A stretch of DNA of 64,000 nt from Allolobophora icterica (GCA_963556255.1 OY744610.1:64598083-64662082); one strand, 5' to 3'. Shown: positions 43,401-54,980, counted from the first letter of the stretch. A program made the numbers and translations. Notes: generated by a model not told the origin, from the letters alone.

Positions 43401-45100
43401 AAAGCGAAGTCGTGGAATTGAGCTCATTCACATGAGCTCAGTCAAAACAAAATCTATAGACAGGCAAAGTCAGCATCGGTTTCAAAGGGTAAGGCAGACA
43501 GACAGCCAGACGGCTATGGATGGTGTTAAGAATTGAAGCGACGAAAGAAGTATATGGGGAAGATGGTAGGGTTTGTGAAAACAAGCGTTTTCAGTTTAAA
43601 GTGAAAGACCTGTGTAGTGTTAGTAAGAGGTGAGGTTCTGGCGAGTTCGTTGGATGGATCAGTACTTTAACGATATGGGCCTTTAAATCGATGAAGAAGT
43701 CGGCGTATATTTTATAAACGAACCCAGAATGTAGGCCATATGCATGATATAAAGCGGTTGGGGGGGGGGTGGCAGAAATACCAGAAAATACAGCATCAAA
43801 GAAAGAAATCAACAAAAATATCAACAAAACGATGAAGAATTCTAAACCAAATAAAAGAGAAGACATGAGTTGAAAGTAAGAAAGAAAATTTAAAGCAAAC
43901 ATATGAACTACTAAAGACATCTTTAACAGCAACATATTGTGACAGCAGAATTAATAGTTTCCAGTGCATTACAGCTGCCAGGGCCGATGCCGGCGCCCAT
44001 CACTTATGATCAGGCTTGCGACTGGCAACACTCCCAGCAGGGCAGCGGTGGCATTAGGGGGTGCAACAATAACAACGTCCTACGTTAACAAAAAACAACG
44101 ATAATGAAAAATTCATTGTGACAGTAATAATTGAGATATAACTACCAAAGACAATAAAATACTATGTTTATTTCTATATTATGTTTTTTGTTAACCAAAC
44201 TTTTTTTTCACAGATACAGCAAAACACATTATTTTATGCCAAAGTCTGGCTACACAGGAGGCCCAAAAGGGGTCAAATGACCCCACTACCAGGGTCACCT
44301 GGGTAGTAGTACAGTAATAATAGTACTTAACTAAAGCCTGTAAGTTTCTCTAAAGAGAAATTACAAAATTGTCACCAAGGGCCTTTTTACCAAAAGATGA
44401 AACCTATAATTAAGCTATGATGTGCCAAAATTATTTATGTCGACGTCTTTAAACTCTGAATCCACCCAAACGCAAATCCGCCACTACCCGTACTGTGATA
44501 GTGCCAGTCCCAAGCATAGACAAAGGAGGAGGGCAGTCTTAAGATATCGTTAAACACTGGTAACTATACAACGTTTCTTAGGACTTTGTTAGGCAATACC
44601 CAACGCCGAGAACTATTCAAAATATTTAGACACCTCTTTTAAGTGTTATATTTCGCCATAAAATAAAAGCAGAAGCGTTGCACTGTATTATCAGGTATAT
44701 TATATGTGTTCAGTTGTGTCTAATCGTAGGATGTATTATGCCATAGGAACAGAGAACTGTTTAGAATAATTTATCTCGACGTCAACAGCCTTTGTTGTCA
44801 TAAGATGTCGTTAATCCATGGATCAAATTTAAAAACCTTTCCTAGATTAAAAACTGTACAAATTTGTTTCCCCTATCGCCGTCGACGGCCTTTGGTGCCA
44901 TTAAATTCTTACAATTCAATGTTTATCTGTCGTAGTGAATATAATCCTCTTTCCTACGACTCATTAAAAGTGGCAATGTATTGAAACACTACTGTCCAGT
45001 TTAGCCTCGTCTTTGTTATGACAAATGTTAATTTAAAAAAGTAATTAATCATGTTCCATTCATATTCCAACAAGTTATTAAATTTGACTTAATTTTCTTT
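43401..45100 (+). repeat. degenerate array sequence
   Basis: A-type words without clear B occur near 44450, 44778 (CGACGTCAACAGCCTTTGTT) and 44880. The rest, including a run of G at 43762-43771, has no gene. The minus frame at 43591-43935 is low-complexity hydrophobic and I do not call it. Confidence 0.45.
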
Positions 45101-45109
45101 TAAGGGCGA

Positions 45110-45600
45110 GATTGACGTCAACGGCCTTAAAATGTCGTCAACCAACTTATGCTTCGAAAATATCAGTCTTGGATTAGACACCTTTAAATCGATTTTTCAA
45201 AACCTATATATAAATATAGTTTCAGCGAAGGTATTTAATATTCTTCTGATACTTCACCATCAATCAGGTAATTAATGAGGATTGGATTATTGCAATATTA
45301 GGGTCAACGATAAACACCAGAGAACGTTGAACATGATTAATACAAGGCCTAGATTTACAGGATTGTTAGTTAATATCAGGCAACTCGAAAACTTTAGTCA
45401 ATCGATCATTTAAAACCAAAATGCACCGTTAACACGTGTAAAGGACCCAACATCGGCCACTTATCTGTATTGATGCAACAGATTCATCGGCGCTGGCAGC
45501 CGCAAGATGTCGTTAAGCACGTAAATGCTGCGGATTATAATAAACTCCATTGCGACAACTTTAACTCGTTTATGTTAGAACATATATATACTTCGTATAT
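45110..45600 (+). repeat. two promoter-like cassettes
   Basis: B/TATA are 45174/45205 (31 bp) and 45550/45583 (33 bp, B degenerate as TTGCGACAACTTTAACTCG). Motif A is at 45129 in variant form (GGCCTTAAAATGTCGTCAAC) and 45503. The B motifs are 376 bp apart. Confidence 0.7.
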
Positions 45601-45821
45601 CCGCTAGTTCCCTTAGTTAACACAGTGAAAATGTACGAAATTTTACATGTCGAAGTCAGCGGCCTTTGGTCCCATATCTGAGTAGGAACTCCGCTGAGCG
45701 TAGCCGCATCCACAATGTCAGGCCCCACTGTTTTATCCAATTCACTTTTAGTGCACTGTCGTCGTTAAAGTGTTATGCCGTTGGAATCCAGCTAATGTAC
45801 TTATGCAATCGTGAATATCGT

Positions 45822-46058
45822 GGGGCGTGGTGGCTCAGTGGTAAGTTCGGCGCCTTGTGACCTGAGGGTTGCAGGTTCGAATCCCACTCTAGCCGCTGCG
45901 TGCGGACCTTGAGCAAGTCCTTCACTCGCAATTGCTCGTGGCGCTTCGGCGTGAAAATTCCGGCACAGTATCAAATGCTGTAGTCGGGAGCGCCTCTGAG
46001 TAGTAGTTTACATCGATAGGCGTTATAGAAATATCCGGAATAAATTAATAAATAAATA
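45822..46058 (+). mobile_element. tRNA-derived SINE (second family)
   Basis: The head has TGGCTCAGTGG (A box) and GGTTCGAATCC (B box), both perfect matches to tRNA consensus. The body ends TAGGCGTTATAGAAATATCC and an A/T-rich tail. A near-identical copy lies in minus orientation at 54759-54980, so the family was active recently. The 5' and 3' ends of the head do not pair like an acceptor stem, so it is not a tRNA gene. Confidence 0.88.
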
Positions 46059-46282
46059 TATACGTTAAGGTACATGTAAGATCGAAGTGAAAGGTCCAGA
46101 CAGCGGCAGAGTGTAGATCTTATGACTAGCTATTGGATTGGAAGAAGGAAGCAGCTCAACATCGAGAGGAGTGACACCATTAGGTGTTTTACCCGAAAGC
46201 AGAGGATTTGAAGAAAGTTAAAATTTCATTATCAACTTTTTTATTTAGTTCTTGTTTGGCAAGTTGCTTTCTAACGAAAGTT

Positions 46283-46478
46283 TCGGCCAAAGATGATTAG
46301 CATCGTTCTCCTCATTTCTCCAGGCTTGGGACTGGCACTGCCAGAGTACGGGCAAAGGTGGAGTTCCAACAACTGTTTAGTTGCCAGTTCGAAGTCTGAA
46401 GATATGAGGAGGGCGAGACTAATCATGTTTGTTATGACACAGTGTCGATAAACAGCAACTAACCACCCATTGTTCATG
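46283..46478. mobile_element. fold-back copy of the GATTAGCATCGCCCTCC family
   Basis: The left arm has AAAGATGATTAGCATCG followed by TCTCCTCATTTCTCCAGGCT; the right arm is its inverted match, AGGAGGGCGAGACTAATCAT, followed by GTTATGACACAGTGTCG and AACAGCAACTAACC. Half-copies occur near 11205, 11480, 12613, 13170, 28050, 39545, 50240 and 57350. This looks like a MITE with long inverted arms. Confidence 0.65.
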
Positions 46479-46719
46479 GATTACTGTTAAGAGGTAAGAT
46501 AACACTTGCAAAGGGTTACTAGGTACAACAAAGTTGTATGTGTATATTTTAAATTTGCATGCAATGCTCTGCACACTTTAAGGAACAATGACAGAGTTAT
46601 TTATAATTAATTATGATTATTTAGAATTATATTTAACAGTGTTCAAAGACAATATTACACTAAGGACAAAGTAAAAAACAATTCAAATTTTGTCTGAATC
46701 AATTTTTATATAGAAGATA

Positions 46720-47260
46720 AAGAGCAACTGTTAAAGGTGTTCAACACAGATGACAGATTTTATACTAGCTTCCAACAAATCGTCACCGTTAGGGTAGACT
46801 GCACGAGCTGTTGTTATGCTGAAGAGTAAAAAATCGCAGCTATGAATTGGGACTCGGGTGATGCCAGTCCCAAGCCTGGATAAAGGAAGGGGGTGGTAAT
46901 CATCAAATACTATGTTTAGTAATCTTATTCCCAGGTGAAACAGTTTCGCCTGTAAACGAAGGCATGGTAACATCTTAGTCAGCCCTGAAAAGGAACAATA
47001 ATACCTATAAAGAAGGAAATTCCAGAGCAATTATTATAACGATATGTATGTAACAGGTAACGTTAGGTTGACGTCAACGAATAATAAAGCTAAGAATAAT
47101 AAAAGGCTCAGTTTAGACACCTTTAAATACGTTGTTGTAGGCACTATAATAACTTTCACTTTGTTCAATCGCTCGTCGTCCATCTATCGGCGGTGCTGCT
47201 CCTTTGAAATCCGAAGCCTAAAAACTGAGATCCGTCAACAAAAACTGTTATGAATATTCT
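46720..47260 (+). repeat. array block with one cassette
   Basis: B at 47112 and TATAATAAC at 47144 (32 bp). Here the motif A core is replaced by CGTCAACGAATAATAAAGC, as in its duplicate at 57730. 46730-47150 aligns with 57440-57805. Confidence 0.65.
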
Positions 47261-47519
47261 GTTGGTATTTTTTGGATTTTATTGCTAATTACTGTGTTTT
47301 TGCATATTATCACATTTGGTTTATGTGATTGTAGTAGTAGTTAAACACAAACGAAAGCGACGTTAAACCGTTTGTCATTCGTAGGCTACATTTAAAATCC
47401 CAAAGGAAAGATTAAAGTATAATACTACGATTATATTATAACAGGCCAACCTACAAACACGATATATGGGTTAGGTCTAATAATAGACTAAAGTCCGCTT
47501 ATCAGAACTATAATGTCAC

Positions 47520-48240
47520 AGGTTACGTAACGCCAACGACCATGGCAGTCGCAAGATGTCGTTGAGCACGTTAACACTACGAACTATGTTAGGTTTAATT
47601 TAAACACCTTAAAATCAAATATTCGAGACCATTATATATTTCGTTTTTTTCAAAATTACAATTCTGTTTCATTTATTTTCTAATCTATAACATATGATGA
47701 AGAACTGTTATTTTCAATGTTTGCATGTCTCTAAATAATATTGTTTAATTGCTTTGAATGAAAAAATGTCGAACATTCAGAAATTGAATTTAAAAAAAAT
47801 TCATGTCATAATTATATGTATCATACAATTGATAATGAGGCTGTTTTATAATTGAATAACTATATTAAAAATCTCATATTCATCAAACATTCATTCAATT
47901 TATTTTATATTTATAATTCTTGTGAATAACAATTAATGCAATATGTGTTTAATACGCAATAAAGACTCTTATCATAACACAAATATCATTGACATTATCA
48001 ACTGTATATCTGTGTGTATATGTATGTATATATATATGTATATATATATATATGTATATAATTTATACTGTTAAAAAATGTGTATTTGAAACATCGTAGG
48101 GTGCTGTTTTGACACTTCTAAATGCTGTGAAACGCTGTAAATTCTCTGTTTTAACTGTATTGTACATACTATTGAATTGTCGTCAACGACCTGTGATGCC
48201 ATATGATGACATTAAACTTTTGAATTAAAAAAACAAAAAA
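47520..48240 (+). repeat. cassette with AT-rich cargo
   Basis: Motif A GTCGCAAGATGTCGTTGAGC at 47549, B at 47600 (TTAAACACCTTAAAATC) and TATATATT at 47633. The AT-rich module of about 550 bp that follows (47690-48240) is the same as that at 57830-58360, where it follows a different cassette. Confidence 0.7.
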
Positions 48241-48459
48241 ACGTGTTATTATGTTTCGTCTCTAGTGAATTATTGTGAGATTACACCATTGGGTCGAAGT
48301 CAACGACCTTAGAGGAAAAGTAACATTCAAAACAGAAAAAAATTAAAAGTTTTCCTTCTAAAGGAACAAACTACAAGCAATGTTTAATCAGTTTAGATAC
48401 CTTAAAATAGGATATATGAAGAACTACATGCACAAACTCTTCTCATCGTCGTTTGGTGT

Positions 48460-48560
48460 CCAGGCTTGGGACTGTGGTAGTGCCAGTCCCAAGCCTGGAG
48501 GAAGGCGACGCTATTCATCTTTGTTTAGACACAGTGTCCTTATACAGCAACTAACCTTGA
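48460..48560. repeat. hairpin copy of the CTTGGGACTGGCA repeat
   Basis: CCAGGCTTGGGACTG at 48460-48474 pairs with CAGTCCCAAGCCTGG at 48484-48498 around a nine-base loop. The right side continues GGAGGAAGGCGACGCTATTC, the inverted form of the GATTAGCATCGCC family. A similar hairpin is at 59007-59037. Confidence 0.7.
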
Positions 48561-48567
48561 TCTTCGT

Positions 48568-48782
48568 TTTTCTTAGCCTAGGTATATGGGGACGGATGGC
48601 TAGTCCAGCTCCTCGTCGTCTCATCTTCCCACCACCGACAGTGCAATATAATTCAGTGTACTTTTTATAGTTTGGTTCGCCAGCAGGAGTAGATGGAGCA
48701 TAAATATCAAAACAAATTTCTTCCCTGGAGGGGATTTGAACCGACGACCTATCGGTTTACAGTATGGCACACTACACGTTTG
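48568..48782 (-). mobile_element. tRNA-derived SINE
   Basis: The minus strand has a B box GGTTCAAATCCCC and the family body ending in CCTAGGCTAAGAAAAACG. The closest relative is at 59088-59320, with the same hairpin repeat next to it, so both were copied as one block. Confidence 0.75.
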
Positions 48783-48939
48783 TCTTTAAGTTATTATCAA
48801 AGGATTTCTGAGCATATTCACAAAATGAAAATATACTTTTCTTTAGTAGGGACAATAGTCGATAAATACGCTTCCTTTAACCGTTATAACAAAGTCCACG
48901 TTACAACAACTATTGATGGTGTAACTAAGGTTACAGCTT

Positions 48940-49545
48940 GAACTGATGGCAGCCGTTAGATGTCGTTAATCCATCGAAACTGTTGCGGTGTATGGTCAGC
49001 TTAGAAACCTTTATATTTATTTTCAACATTATTTATTCCAAAGTTTCGTGTGTTTATTGTTTCATATCCTGTTTTTTTTACTATAAATCATTACTTCAGT
49101 AGAGATAGCGTATGCATGGGCGGAGTTTATCAGGGGCTGGGGGGCTAAGCCCCCCATGAATCCACCGACTTGACCGTGCATCATTAAAGTATTGTGGGTC
49201 AGGGTATTTTTAAGCAGTAAAATCCCTCCAAATCTTTTCACCAGAAGGCCGAAATTAGTACCAAGTATGCTCAAAAATGCATTTGGCGGCTGAGACCCCG
49301 ATTGGGAGCTCAAATCGCCCCAAACCCCTCTGTTTTAAAGGGGCCGCCACTTTGCAGCGGGGAGGGGAGGTGAAGTTATGCTTTAGCCCCCCCATGAACT
49401 ATAACAAAACTCCGCCCATGAGCGTAGGTAAACATCAAAGGCCTTAGTCGCCTTAAGATGTCGCTAAACGCTAATGCTGACATTAATATTTGGTACAATT
49501 TATACACCTTTATATCGGTTAACACTTTCCTATATATCATTCTCA
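48940..49545 (+). repeat. two cassettes flanking a MITE
   Basis: First: A variant GCAGCCGTTAGATGTCGTTA (48949), B-like TTAGAAACCTTTATAT at 49001. Second: A at 49449 (CGCCTTAAGATGTCGCTAAA), B at 49500 and TATATAT at 49531 (31 bp). Matching words lie at 56489 and 56951-57038. Confidence 0.65.
49115..49420. mobile_element. 306-bp hAT-like MITE
   Basis: Inverted ends CATGGGCGGAGTTT, flanks AGCGTATG (49107-49114) and AGCGTAGG (49421-49428), seven of eight matching. The interior has CCCCCCATGAA repeated in both orientations. No transposase frame. Confidence 0.75.
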
Positions 49546-49995
49546 TTTTCGCTCAGTGATTACATCCGACGTGTTCGCAAGAGTCTTTAATTTAAAATTG
49601 ACAGAGAGCTGGACAGAGATTTCACACAGACATGCATACATTGTTGTGCTTGCTTGTGTATGCGTTGGTGAGCGTATGACATTTTGTGTGCGTGTGTGTG
49701 TGTGTGTGTGCGTGCGTGCGTGCGTGTGTGTGTGTGTGTGTGCGTGTGTGTGTGTGTGCTTGTTTGTGTGTGTCGTGTTTTCATATGTGATGTGACGGAA
49801 TGGACAGTCATTTGAAGGATGAAGCAAGGTGATGCCATGGAAAAGCATTGATTGTTTCAATCTCCAAGTTAAAGACTTCTGTAGCGCCTTCGTCATAATG
49901 CAATTGGAATCAATCGATGGTCAATGCAGCAGAGAAGAGAAGAAGTAAGAGGAACGAGAATTCAAGCCATATATGGTGAGTTAGCAATTTAGTAT
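49546..49995. repeat. (TG)n-containing dispersed repeat, copy 2
   Basis: TG/CG-type dinucleotides (49690-49770) followed by the sequence shared with 9600-9830. It begins about 15-30 bases downstream of a cassette TATA box. Confidence 0.7.
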
Positions 49996-49999
49996 TCTT

Positions 50000-50460
50000 G
50001 TTATGTTATGTTTTGTTATTTCATACTGTTTTGTGTGCGTTATGTTTTGCTATGCAATGCAATGATAATGTAAATCCCTCCCTCTGTTCGTTTATAGAGG
50101 TCTGGGACTGGCACAAGCCGAGTACGGGCAATGGCAGAATTATGCCACTCTTAATGACTCCTAAAACGTAAACTTCGACCAGCCTTAACTCACATTTTAT
50201 TGCCGATAATGTGACGAGATTGTTGATTCTTATTGGACGACGCTGTGTCATTACAGAGATGATTAGCATCGCCCTCCTCCTTTCTCCAGGGTTGGGACTG
50301 GCACTACCACTAGCTCCAGCGACCGCCTGATGAAGTGGACGACGAAGAGGAGGAAGAAGGTGAGGGAGGCGGAAAGTGGAAGAAGAGAAATAAGATTAGG
50401 ATGAGGAGGAGTAAGAGGAGGAGATAGAAATGAAGGAGGTAGAGTAGGAGCAGTAAGATT
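50000..50460 (+). repeat. dispersed repeats and purine-rich tract
   Basis: GATTAGCATCGCCCTCCTCC occurs near 50261-50280. 50330-50445 is a GAGGAAG-rich tract. No gene. Confidence 0.5.
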
Positions 50461-50555
50461 AAACATTGAGTGTTATTCTAATGAAAAACTCTGCTTAAAC
50501 ACCTTTAAATCGTATCTTAACAATGCTATATATATTCTTCATTTTCCGTTCAATC
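50461..50555 (+). repeat. promoter-like cassette directly upstream of a LINE
   Basis: B TTAAACACCTTTAAATCG at 50495 and TATATATATTC at 50527 (32 bp). Motif A is missing; the purine tract precedes. The LINE body starts about 30 bases after the TATA box, near 50556. Confidence 0.75.
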
Positions 50556-53114
50556 GATGCAAGTACTAGTAGTACCCAAAATTATAGTAAAAAATTCTTA
50601 AATTATATCAAAGATAATAATTTACAAAATAACCCTAATAGAATTGACAGTAGTCCTGTTCATGAAATGGAAATCTTAAATGAGAGGTTTTATCTTAATG
50701 AATTGAAACAAGCTATAAGATCAGCAAAAAATAATAAGTCACCGGGTGATGACAAATTACCTTATGAGTTGTTAAAACATCTTCATAAAAATGCTCTTAA
50801 AACCCTATTAATATTTTATAATGAAATCTGGGAGGAAGGGAAATTGCCAACTGACTGGCATCATGCCATTATTCTACCATTATTAAAACCAAATAAAGAC
50901 GCCTCGGTTCCAGAATCTTATCGACCTATATCATTGACTCCAACGATTTGTAAAGTAATGGAAACAATGGTAACAAAACGTCTCCAATGGTTTTTGGAAA
51001 AAAATAACCTTATTTCAAAAAATCAGTCTGGCTTTCGAAAATATAGAAGTACAAATGATCAAATCCTTAAACTTCAGGATAATATTCTTAAAAAAATTAA
51101 AAATAAAGAACATGTTTTGGCTATTTTCATTGACTTTGAAAGAGCTTATGACATGTTACATGTACCTACCCTTTTAAATAAAATTCAGAATTTGGGAATA
51201 GTGGGTAATACATTTAACTGGATTGAAAACTTTCTTTCAAATAGAACTTTCCAGGTGAAAGTTGGGGCAGAACTTTCTGATAAATGTATACAACAGAATG
51301 GTACACCCCAGGGTTCGGTAATATCTCCTATTTTATTCTTGCTAATGATAAATGATATTGCTGCAGGTGTGGATGGTGTAGAGATGTCACTGTTTGCTGA
51401 TGATAGTGCTATTTACTTAGGACATAGAAATGTTAAAATATTACAAAATAAAATTCAATTATCGATCAATTTAATACAAAATTGGTGTAATAAAAATGGT
51501 TTTAAAATATCTATTAATAAAACCACTGGAGTCCTTTTCTCCAAAAGAAATAATTTGTCAAGGATTACTATTAAAATTGATAAAGAACAAATTAAAATGG
51601 AAAATGAGGTCAAATTCTTGGGAGTAATTTTTGACAGTAAATTGAGTTGGAAACCACATATTGATTATATAATTGAAAAATGCAAAAAGAGGTTAAATCT
51701 CATAAGAGCCATCAGTGGTTATGGTTGGGAAGCTTGTAAGAAAACTCTCCTAACCATATACAGGGCATTAATTAGATCTATTTTGGATTATGGTGACGTT
51801 GCTTATTCTTCTGCTTGTAAATCGCACCTAGATAAACTCTCTTGTATCCAAACTGAGGCACTTAGATTATGTTGTGGAGCCCCTAAGGGTACTGCAGCTG
51901 CAGCACTTCAAAATGAATGTGGAGAGTTGCCTCTTCATTTAAGACGACTCCAAAATTCAATAAAATGTGGGACTAAAATTTTGGGTAATAAATTTCACAT
52001 AAATACAGCAACAATGGAGAACCACTGGACAAAAGTTTTTAGGACACCTGAGAGTAGGGAGCATTCCATTTATACTCGTACTTCTGAATTCTTTTCTTCA
52101 CTTAATACATCTATTATTGGCCCTTCTTTCCCTTCTGAACCTCCTTGGTGTAACAAACAAGTAGAGGTTGACTTAACACTGAGTAAGTTAATAAATAAGA
52201 AAATTGATCATCCAGAATTTTTAAAGCAATCTGCTTTAGAATTAGTTTCTAAGTACGACTCTTATGTACATATCTATACTGATGGGTCAAAGGTAGATCA
52301 TAGTGTTTCTGCTGCCTTTACAGTACCAAGTTTAAATATAGATAAAAAATTTAGATTATGTAATAACTCCAGTATTTATGCAGCAGAGTTGACTGCAATT
52401 ATAGAAACTGTAAAATGGATTTTAAACTCCGAATGTTATAAGAATTGTCAATTTGCATTGTTTTCTGATTCATTGAGTGTTCTTACGTCAATTAAGGAGT
52501 CTTATTCTCAGTCTAGACCTAATTTATTGAATGAACTATTGTCTCTGATTAACAGACTAAATTCCAATCAAATAAGATTTATTTGGATCCCAAGTCACAT
52601 TGACCTGACAGGTAATGATCGAGCAGATACTTTGGCTAAAGAAGCCCTGAGTATTGATCATATTAATTCTACTAATTATCTTGAACTTTCAGAAATTTTT
52701 ACTTTAATGAAACTGTATATAGTAAATAAATGGCAATTAGAATATACTAACGATAATAGAGGTCATTTTTATAAATCTATTTGTCCAATTGTAAGTACAG
52801 ATATTAAATATTTAGAACCCTATAGGCATAAGGAAGTCCAAATTTCTAGATTGCGTCTGGGAGTTGCGAATACTAATCAAAGGCTGTTTATTATTAAACG
52901 ACATTCAAATGGTTTATGTGATACCTGTCAGGTCAAGGAGACTATTCACCACCTCTTACTTGAATGTAAAAAAGAAGATATATCTAAGTTGTTGCGAGAT
53001 AAATGTCAGTTGTATAAAAATGAAATTTCTATTTTAAACCTTTTAACAATAAATATGTTTCAAAACGAAGTGTATAGGTTAGTTAAAATAATTACTAAAG
53101 GTAAAATTTTGTAA
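50523..53114 (+). CDS. non-LTR retrotransposon RT-RNase H polyprotein (5'-truncated)
   Basis: The 863-codon frame is uninterrupted. Its first 12 codons are cassette sequence (the ATG overlaps the TATA region), so LINE sequence starts near residue 13. RT: SYRPISLTP (132-140), IDFERAYD (203-210), TPQGSVISPILF (261-272) and catalytic FADD (291-294). RNase H: D587 in IYTDGS, E622, D649 and D699. The C-terminal zinc-binding end is C799, C802, H809/H810 and C815 (HHLLLEC). The endonuclease and ORF1 are lost. RT plus RNase H with this C-terminus places it in the I/Jockey-type group; the clade is not resolved. Codon use is strongly A/T-rich compared with the SLC17 exons. An intact frame implies a recent insertion. 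Confidence 0.93.
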   Translation: MLYIFFIFRSIDASTSSTQNYSKKFLNYIKDNNLQNNPNRIDSSPVHEMEILNERFYLNELKQAIRSAKNNKSPGDDKLPYELLKHLHKNALKTLLIFYNEIWEEGKLPTDWHHAIILPLLKPNKDASVPESYRPISLTPTICKVMETMVTKRLQWFLEKNNLISKNQSGFRKYRSTNDQILKLQDNILKKIKNKEHVLAIFIDFERAYDMLHVPTLLNKIQNLGIVGNTFNWIENFLSNRTFQVKVGAELSDKCIQQNGTPQGSVISPILFLLMINDIAAGVDGVEMSLFADDSAIYLGHRNVKILQNKIQLSINLIQNWCNKNGFKISINKTTGVLFSKRNNLSRITIKIDKEQIKMENEVKFLGVIFDSKLSWKPHIDYIIEKCKKRLNLIRAISGYGWEACKKTLLTIYRALIRSILDYGDVAYSSACKSHLDKLSCIQTEALRLCCGAPKGTAAAALQNECGELPLHLRRLQNSIKCGTKILGNKFHINTATMENHWTKVFRTPESREHSIYTRTSEFFSSLNTSIIGPSFPSEPPWCNKQVEVDLTLSKLINKKIDHPEFLKQSALELVSKYDSYVHIYTDGSKVDHSVSAAFTVPSLNIDKKFRLCNNSSIYAAELTAIIETVKWILNSECYKNCQFALFSDSLSVLTSIKESYSQSRPNLLNELLSLINRLNSNQIRFIWIPSHIDLTGNDRADTLAKEALSIDHINSTNYLELSEIFTLMKLYIVNKWQLEYTNDNRGHFYKSICPIVSTDIKYLEPYRHKEVQISRLRLGVANTNQRLFIIKRHSNGLCDTCQVKETIHHLLLECKKEDISKLLRDKCQLYKNEISILNLLTINMFQNEVYRLVKIITKGKIL

Positions 53115-53651
53115 ATAGATATGTTATGTTTGCTACTGTAAACAGTTTGTTTACACTAGTTTTTGTTTGTTTTTTTTTGTTTGTTTTTTTGGTGCATTTT
53201 ATTTTATTGTATTAGGCATTACATTATTATAATACACTTTTTATAATAATACCCTTATGCAACATTCTTTAGTTGTATCTTTTGCATATTGGTTAATGGA
53301 GACCCTGTATGACCAATGTTTTCTTATCAGTTGTTATATTATATTATATATGTAATAAAAATTTGATGTTAGTAAATTACATATATAAAATATTGATTAT
53401 TGAGTATTTATGTTACTACCCTCTAACATTTTGTTGTTTAGATATGGTATGATTTGGTTTATGTATTGGAAAATATACTATATTGTATAGTGTTACAATA
53501 TTGTGTTGCAATACAGGAAATATAAGGTAATTGTGAATACAATACACTGAAACACAACTTTAAACAATTGTAATTATATGTTTATATATGCTTTGTTAAT
53601 TAAATACATTTATGGTGGAGTATGTTAAATATCTGAACAGTGTAAAAAAAA
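50556..53651 (+). mobile_element. I/Jockey-type LINE, 5'-truncated
   Basis: The left end lies near 50556, where cassette sequence stops. After the stop codon about 530 bases of A/T-rich 3' UTR run to an A tract at 53644-53651, after which array sequence of the AT-rich type (TGGTATACCATATG) resumes. I did not find a clear target-site duplication. Confidence 0.75.
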
Positions 53652-54120
53652 GCAACTTGGTATACCATATGTTTCATTTAATGTGTATGCGGTTTGTGAA
53701 TTTGTTATTATTTCGTGCATGGTGTAATTGTAGCAGTTGATATTACCATGGAATGTCGTTAAGCTGAAGAATAAGAAATAATTGATTAGAAATTTCAAAT
53801 GTAGAAAAAGAATATAATGTCATAATTATAATTATATGTACTGTGCATTTATATTTGAAATTGTTTAAATATATCTTATGTGTGGTAGTTGTTGTAAAAT
53901 ACTGTTTAAATTGCATCAAGCATTTTATTAATATGTGTATTATAATCTCAAACAATATTAGATATAATGCTTTAAATGATGTGACATTCTATGACATTGT
54001 ACGGCTCTGGTTGACACTTTTAAATGGTGTCTTTCGGACGCTATAAGTATCTTGTTTTCTGTAAATTGCATTTATGAATTGTCGTCGACGGCCTTTGATG
54101 CCATAAGACGACGTTAAATG
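53652..54120 (+). repeat. AT-rich cassette
   Basis: Matches 34390-34900. B-like GTTGACACTTTTAAATGG at 54010, CTATAAG with T at 54042 (32 bp), then the A-type word GTCGTCGACGGCCTTTGATG and AAGACGACGTTAAA at 54078-54117. Confidence 0.7.
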
Positions 54121-54758
54121 TTTGGATTAATAATAATTCAATCGATGTGCTGAATGCCTCCACCTAGCGAGACTTCGTAGCAAATTGTGTCAAGAAAAAG
54201 AACTTCTTGAATTTTCTATTCCGGAACTTAACTTTGCTGTAAATACTCTGGTTTCAACCAACGACCTCTTATATATGACGGTTTCAACGACTTAAGCCTG
54301 CGGCATAGCTACAGATAAAGCTAGGAAATCTGATGTTTGAAAAATTGGGGAAAATTATAGACGGCCATTTGCGTTCCCGATAGAAATCCGGAATTTGGGT
54401 CCATTTTGGCGAACTACGCTACTGGTGAGACATGCAATAGGCCTTCTATAATTGTAGGCAGAGACTTTAATTTTACGTGTTTTAGATTCTTATAGCATTA
54501 ACTACCATCTGTTAGACAGTTACCGATTCGATTAACATCGATTCTTATCTTAGTGTTATTAACGACAGAACCCCATGACATTCGTGTGAGTTAGGCTACC
54601 ATTGCATAATCCCGCGTGCCTTTCAACATAACAACTGTTTTAAAATATAAATTATGCTGAGCCTTGGACCTAGTGGCATGCTTTATTCCTTATATAAACA
54701 CTCACATGAGTCATAAATTCACATTACATTAATTTCACAGTCATCACATTATTTCTTT
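54121..54758. other. unassigned sequence
   Basis: No exon, element or cassette was recognised in this stretch. Confidence 0.45.
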
Positions 54759-54980
54759 ATTCCGGATATTTCTATAGCGCCTCTCGAACTCTGCTACTAC
54801 TCAGAGGCGCTCCCGACTACAGCATTTGATACTGTGTCGGAATTTTCACGCCGAAGCGCCACGATCAATTGCGAGTGAAGGACTTGCCCAAGGTCCGTAC
54901 GCAGCGGCTAGAGTGGGATTCGAACCTGCAACCCTCCGGTCACAAGGCGCCGAACTTACCACTGAGCCACCACGCCCCAC
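54759..54980 (-). mobile_element. tRNA-derived SINE (second family)
   Basis: The minus strand starts GTGGGGCGTGGTGGCTCAGT and holds the perfect B box GGTTCGAATCC. It differs from the copy at 45822-46058 at only a handful of positions. The 3' end reads GGCGCTATAGAAATATCCGG. Confidence 0.9.

Noticed and set aside
45822..45900. A tRNA gene
   Set aside because: A and B boxes are perfect, but the acceptor ends do not pair and a near-identical 220-bp copy with the same non-tRNA body exists at 54759-54980, so it is a SINE.
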